Assembly (NCBI GenBank): GCA_016281435.1
Contig: JAEEIQ010000010.1
Span: forward strand, 1-43,179
Origin: Bacteroidales bacterium
GTDB taxonomy: Bacteria; Bacteroidota; Bacteroidia; Bacteroidales; UBA932
Reading direction: 5' to 3'
DNA length: 43,179 nucleotides
The translations under genes and the position numbers were made by a program. Below, piece by piece: positions 41,089-43,179 of the stretch (position 1 is its first letter; each line of letters starts with the position of its first letter). The notes beneath the pieces were generated by a model that was given only the letters and a program-made list of their open reading frames with translations, was not told the origin of the DNA and did no database searches.

Positions 41089-42518
41089 GAGAGTGGTTTC
41101 AGGCCCATTTCAAGGGCTTTCTTACGCATCAGTGCATCGGCTTCTTCGAAATTGTTGCCTATCTCGCCTTCCAGTATGGCCTCCTTGACAGCCTCTTTCA
41201 AAATGCCAATCTGCGCGCAAGGCCCGATCCCGAATAATTCCATGATGTAATCACCGCTTATGGGATTCTTGAAATTGCGTATCGCATCCTTTTCCTCGAC
41301 CTCCACGAGTTTCCGCTTGACTATCTCGAAATTGGCCCGGATGCGGGCCACCTTTGCCGGATTCTTCGAGGTTATGTCCGCATTGCAAAGGACCATCAAG
41401 TCATCAATATCATCCCCCGCATCGAAAAGAAGCCGCCGCACGGCCGAATCAGTGACCTCGTCATCGACCAGGGCGATGGGTCTCAGGTGCAGCCATACCA
41501 GCTTCTTGACGTATTTCATCTTTTCGTCGAGGGGAAGTTTCAGCGAGGAGAATATCCGTGGTATCATCCTGCTCCCTATGATGTCATGGCCGTGGAAAGT
41601 CCATCCGACAGACGGATCGAAGCGCTTCGAAGCCGGTTTCCCTATGTCGTGCAGGAGAGCCGCCCAACGGAGCCATAGATTGCCTCCGTCAACCTCGGCA
41701 ACATTATCCAGCACGGCGAGGGAATGTGAAAAGTTCTCCTTGTGGCCGCGGCCATCTATGGTTTCAACCCCCTTGAGGGCACAGAGTTCGGGAAGTATGT
41801 ATTTCAGCAGTCCAGCCTCGTCCATAAGGCGGAAAGCCATTGAAGGCCGGGGAGTGAGGAGCATCTTGTCAAGTTCATCGCAGATGCGCTCTTTCGAGAG
41901 GATCTGCAGGCGGTCCGCCATCCTGCGCATCGAGTCCATCGATTCCGGGACTATGCGGAAAACATGGTCGGGAGTGCTTAGCTTGCTGGCGAAACGGACA
42001 GCCCTGAGCATGCGCAGGGGGTCGTCGGAATAGGTCGTATCAGGATCGAGCGGAGTCCGGATAATGCCTTCGTTGAGGTCCTTTATGCCTCCGAAAGGAT
42101 CCACGAGTTCGCCGAAAGAATCCGGTTGGAGGCTGAAGGCCATCGCATTGATCGTGAAGTCCCGTCGCTTCTGGTCATCCTCGAGCGTGCCGTTTTCGAC
42201 TATGGGCTTGCGGGATTCGCGGCGGTACGATTCCTTCCTGGCCCCGACGAATTCAATCTCATCGCCTTCGAAGCGCAGCATCGCGGTGCCGAAGTTCTTG
42301 AAATAAGAGACGTATTTGCCGGTCTTTTCCCCTACCGCGCGGGCGAAATCAATTCCGCTTCCTTCGACTACGATATCTATGTCGTTGCATTTCCTGCCGA
42401 GAAAGCAGTCGCGCACGAAGCCGCCGATGACAAAGGCCCGCACCCCCTTGAGGGCGGCTATATCACCGACTATGCGGAATATTTTCCTGTCAAGGAACTG
42501 TGGGGTCATCGAAGGCAT
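41085..42518 (-). CDS. cca: CCA-adding tRNA nucleotidyltransferase with HD domain
   Basis: 477 aa. The class II nucleotidyltransferase motif is GGFVRD (32-37) with the DxD metal pair at D46/D48, then KRRDFTINAMA for nucleotide selection and DPLRMLRAVRFA. An HD phosphohydrolase domain follows (LLHDIGKPASKRF). The combination is the usual Bacteroidota CCA enzyme, which adds or repairs the CCA end of tRNAs; a poly(A) polymerase-like role is less likely. The first ATG at 42518 overlaps the HsdR-N gene by 13 nt; a second ATG three codons in is possible. Confidence 0.93.
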   Translation of the reverse strand: MPSMTPQFLDRKIFRIVGDIAALKGVRAFVIGGFVRDCFLGRKCNDIDIVVEGSGIDFARAVGEKTGKYVSYFKNFGTAMLRFEGDEIEFVGARKESYRRESRKPIVENGTLEDDQKRRDFTINAMAFSLQPDSFGELVDPFGGIKDLNEGIIRTPLDPDTTYSDDPLRMLRAVRFASKLSTPDHVFRIVPESMDSMRRMADRLQILSKERICDELDKMLLTPRPSMAFRLMDEAGLLKYILPELCALKGVETIDGRGHKENFSHSLAVLDNVAEVDGGNLWLRWAALLHDIGKPASKRFDPSVGWTFHGHDIIGSRMIPRIFSSLKLPLDEKMKYVKKLVWLHLRPIALVDDEVTDSAVRRLLFDAGDDIDDLMVLCNADITSKNPAKVARIRANFEIVKRKLVEVEEKDAIRNFKNPISGDYIMELFGIGPCAQIGILKEAVKEAILEGEIGNNFEEADALMRKKALEMGLKPLS

Positions 42519-42904
42519 AGCATCTGTTCATACGTGGGGAGTTCATGCAAGGGGCGAAAACTATCCGCCTCCCTGCTGAATGCAAGCGTGCTTTCCCCGT
42601 TGGTCAGTATTATCAGCATGACGTCGAGCACGGCGTTGTAGCGCATGGCCTGCCGGGCAACTTCCGCATCAAGTTTGATCTGCGGCGCCTTGCACTCCAC
42701 AACCGCAAGTGGCCTGCCCTGCCTGTCCCACACCAGGATATCGGCACGGTAGCGCTTGGCCCCGAAAGTGAAGCCCGTCTCGCTCATCATAAGGTGCATG
42801 GGGACTTTGAGCCCCTCCGAGAGAACGCCGATAAACCACTGCCGCACCTTTTCCTCTGGCGTGGCAGCCACTTCTTTCTTCCGCAGCGGGTCCCAATACG
42901 TCAT
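42506..42904 (-). CDS. stand-alone HsdR N-terminal-type nuclease domain protein
   Basis: 132 aa from the ATG at 42904. The PD-(D/E)xK core is complete: Asp55 in RADILVWD, Glu70 and Lys72 in VVECKAP, and a Q85-x3-Y89 pair of the RecB-nuclease type. It corresponds to the HSDR_N domain at the start of type I restriction subunits, but it stands alone: no helicase, methylase or specificity gene is near. It leads a nine-gene overlapping run with cca, xerC, hpf and holA, so a housekeeping DNA- or RNA-processing role is more likely than restriction. It has a near-leaderless promoter at 42912-42919. Confidence 0.82.
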   Translation of the reverse strand: MTYWDPLRKKEVAATPEEKVRQWFIGVLSEGLKVPMHLMMSETGFTFGAKRYRADILVWDRQGRPLAVVECKAPQIKLDAEVARQAMRYNAVLDVMLIILTNGESTLAFSREADSFRPLHELPTYEQMLCLR

Positions 42905-42911
42905 ACAGATA

Positions 42912-42919
42912 CAAATATA
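42912..42919 (-). promoter_or_regulatory. -7 promoter box of the nine-gene operon
   Basis: The minus strand reads TATATTTG (exact TAnnTTTG), 8 nt before the ATG at 42904. Twenty bases upstream is TTG (42940-42942), so this is one of the few boxes here with an acceptable -33 element. Confidence 0.65.
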
Positions 42920-42980
42920 GAAATTTTGCTTTTCACGGGCAATAATGTTCACTTAGGACATGGAAATCGAATATTATTCT

Positions 42981-42988
42981 TACCTTTG
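42981..42988 (+). promoter_or_regulatory. -7 promoter box for glmS
   Basis: TACCTTTG (exact TAnnTTTG, followed by CACC). The start codon of glmS lies 137 nt further on, giving by far the longest leader in the window. Confidence 0.55.
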
Positions 42989-42994
42989 CACCGC

Positions 42995-43021
42995 GGAGGA
43001 GCCGTCGCCGTACGGCCTTCC
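42995..43021 (+). ncRNA. hairpin at the start of the glmS leader
   Basis: GGAGG, a bulged A and GCCGT (42995-43005) pair with ACGGC and CTTCC (43012-43021) around a 6-nt loop: ten base pairs with one G-U and one bulge. GGG and TTTTAT follow. It begins about where transcription should start. It could be a weak terminator/attenuator or a stabilising 5' hairpin. It is not the known glmS ribozyme as far as I can recognise. The rest of the 220-nt gap holds the two promoters and a doubtful 31-codon frame (43042-43137). Confidence 0.45.
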
Positions 43022-43124
43022 GGGTTTTATAGACATAGGTTATGGCTAGATTACGTAAAGGGGCGCTCGCCGTAGCGTCTTCATGCAGGTCCGCCATCCG
43101 TAAATCCATATCAATTGCAGCGAT

Positions 43125-43179
43125 ATGTGTGGGATAGTCGGATATGTCGGTGACCGACAGGCGGTGCCTGTCATCACGA
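43125..43179 (+). CDS. glmS: glucosamine-6-phosphate synthase (GlmS), N-terminal fragment
   Basis: Only 18 codons before the right edge. The start MCGIVGYVGDRQAVPVI is the standard beginning of GlmS: Cys2 is the N-terminal nucleophile of the glutaminase domain after removal of Met. GlmS makes glucosamine 6-phosphate from fructose 6-phosphate and glutamine, the entry to peptidoglycan and lipid A precursors. Other class II amidotransferases (PurF, AsnB) start similarly, but the GIVGYVGDRQAVPV course fits GlmS best. The long structured leader suggests control after transcription starts. Confidence 0.85.
   Translation, partial: MCGIVGYVGDRQAVPVIT

Noticed and set aside
42506..42904. Type I restriction-modification system
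   Set aside because: Only the HsdR N-terminal-type nuclease domain is present; there is no helicase part, HsdM or HsdS in the window.
43042..43137. 31-codon frame in the glmS leader as a small protein gene
   Set aside because: It overlaps the glmS start, has no recognisable motif and no start-site evidence. Mentioned only as a possible upstream ORF.
1..43179. CRISPR arrays, rRNA or tRNA genes, insertion sequences and direct repeats
   Set aside because: Reading through the gene gaps, all under about 220 nt, showed no repeat array, cloverleaf or transposase. The gaps are filled by promoters and hairpins.

Overview
The window looks like chromosomal DNA of a Bacteroidota (Bacteroidales) bacterium, fairly GC-rich for the phylum by eye. 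Three things support this. Promoter-like boxes of the phylum form TAnnTTTG stand in nearly every promoter gap, and Shine-Dalgarno sequences are not evident. The protein families are typical: type III glutamine synthetase, a PG_1098-like methyltransferase, Bacteroidota-type outer-membrane barrels, glutaminyl-tRNA synthetase and a free-standing HsdR N-terminal domain. I recognise no insertion sequence, prophage, CRISPR array, rRNA or tRNA gene, so this is a core-genome segment. There are 38 protein genes, two of them cut by the window edges. No gap without a gene exceeds about 220 bases.

Layout, left to right. 1-4785 (minus): a secreted TPR protein, a plugless outer-membrane barrel, then the start of gyrB. 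4858-6173 (plus): ftsE and nth. 6104-7765 (minus): phosphoglucomutase. 7845-9107 (plus): a PG_1098-like methyltransferase. 9056-15816 (minus): a five-gene overlapping run of HAMP protein, trkH, RecD-like helicase, S9 dipeptidyl peptidase and DUF1295 membrane protein. 15875-17077 (plus): ROK regulator. 17078-18730 (minus): glnS. 18804-19694 (plus): yicC. 19691-20841 (minus): GNAT protein and L,D-transpeptidase. 20901-22675 (plus): exported nitroreductase-like lipoprotein and sialidase. 22663-29937 (minus): outer-membrane receptor-like barrel, small porin, glnN and a CE7 acetyl esterase. 30037-34941 (plus): a five-gene heterodisulfide-reductase-like (Hdr) operon. 34887-42904 (minus): a nine-gene overlapping run of HsdR-N nuclease, cca, xerC, hpf, holA, an ABC exporter pair and a split lipoprotein 5'-nucleotidase. 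43125 onward (plus): start of glmS behind a structured leader.

The most interesting system is the Hdr-like operon at 30037-34941. It encodes two HdrC-type ferredoxin subunits, an HdrB-type subunit with one intact and one degenerate CCG motif, a minimal HdrA-type flavoprotein, and a fused membrane HdrE/HdrD-type protein. That is the parts list for an electron route between a membrane quinone and a cytosolic disulfide or low-potential carrier, in an organism with no coenzyme M/B. Its substrate is unknown.

Two window-wide patterns also stand out. All six convergent gene pairs overlap or abut, so none has room for a terminator between its stops. Two divergent promoters (15840-15871 and 18751-18782) are perfect 10-bp inverted repeats with exactly 12-bp centres, in which the two TAnnTTTG boxes form the arms. 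Several predicted promoters lie so close to the start codon that the mRNA would be leaderless or nearly so.
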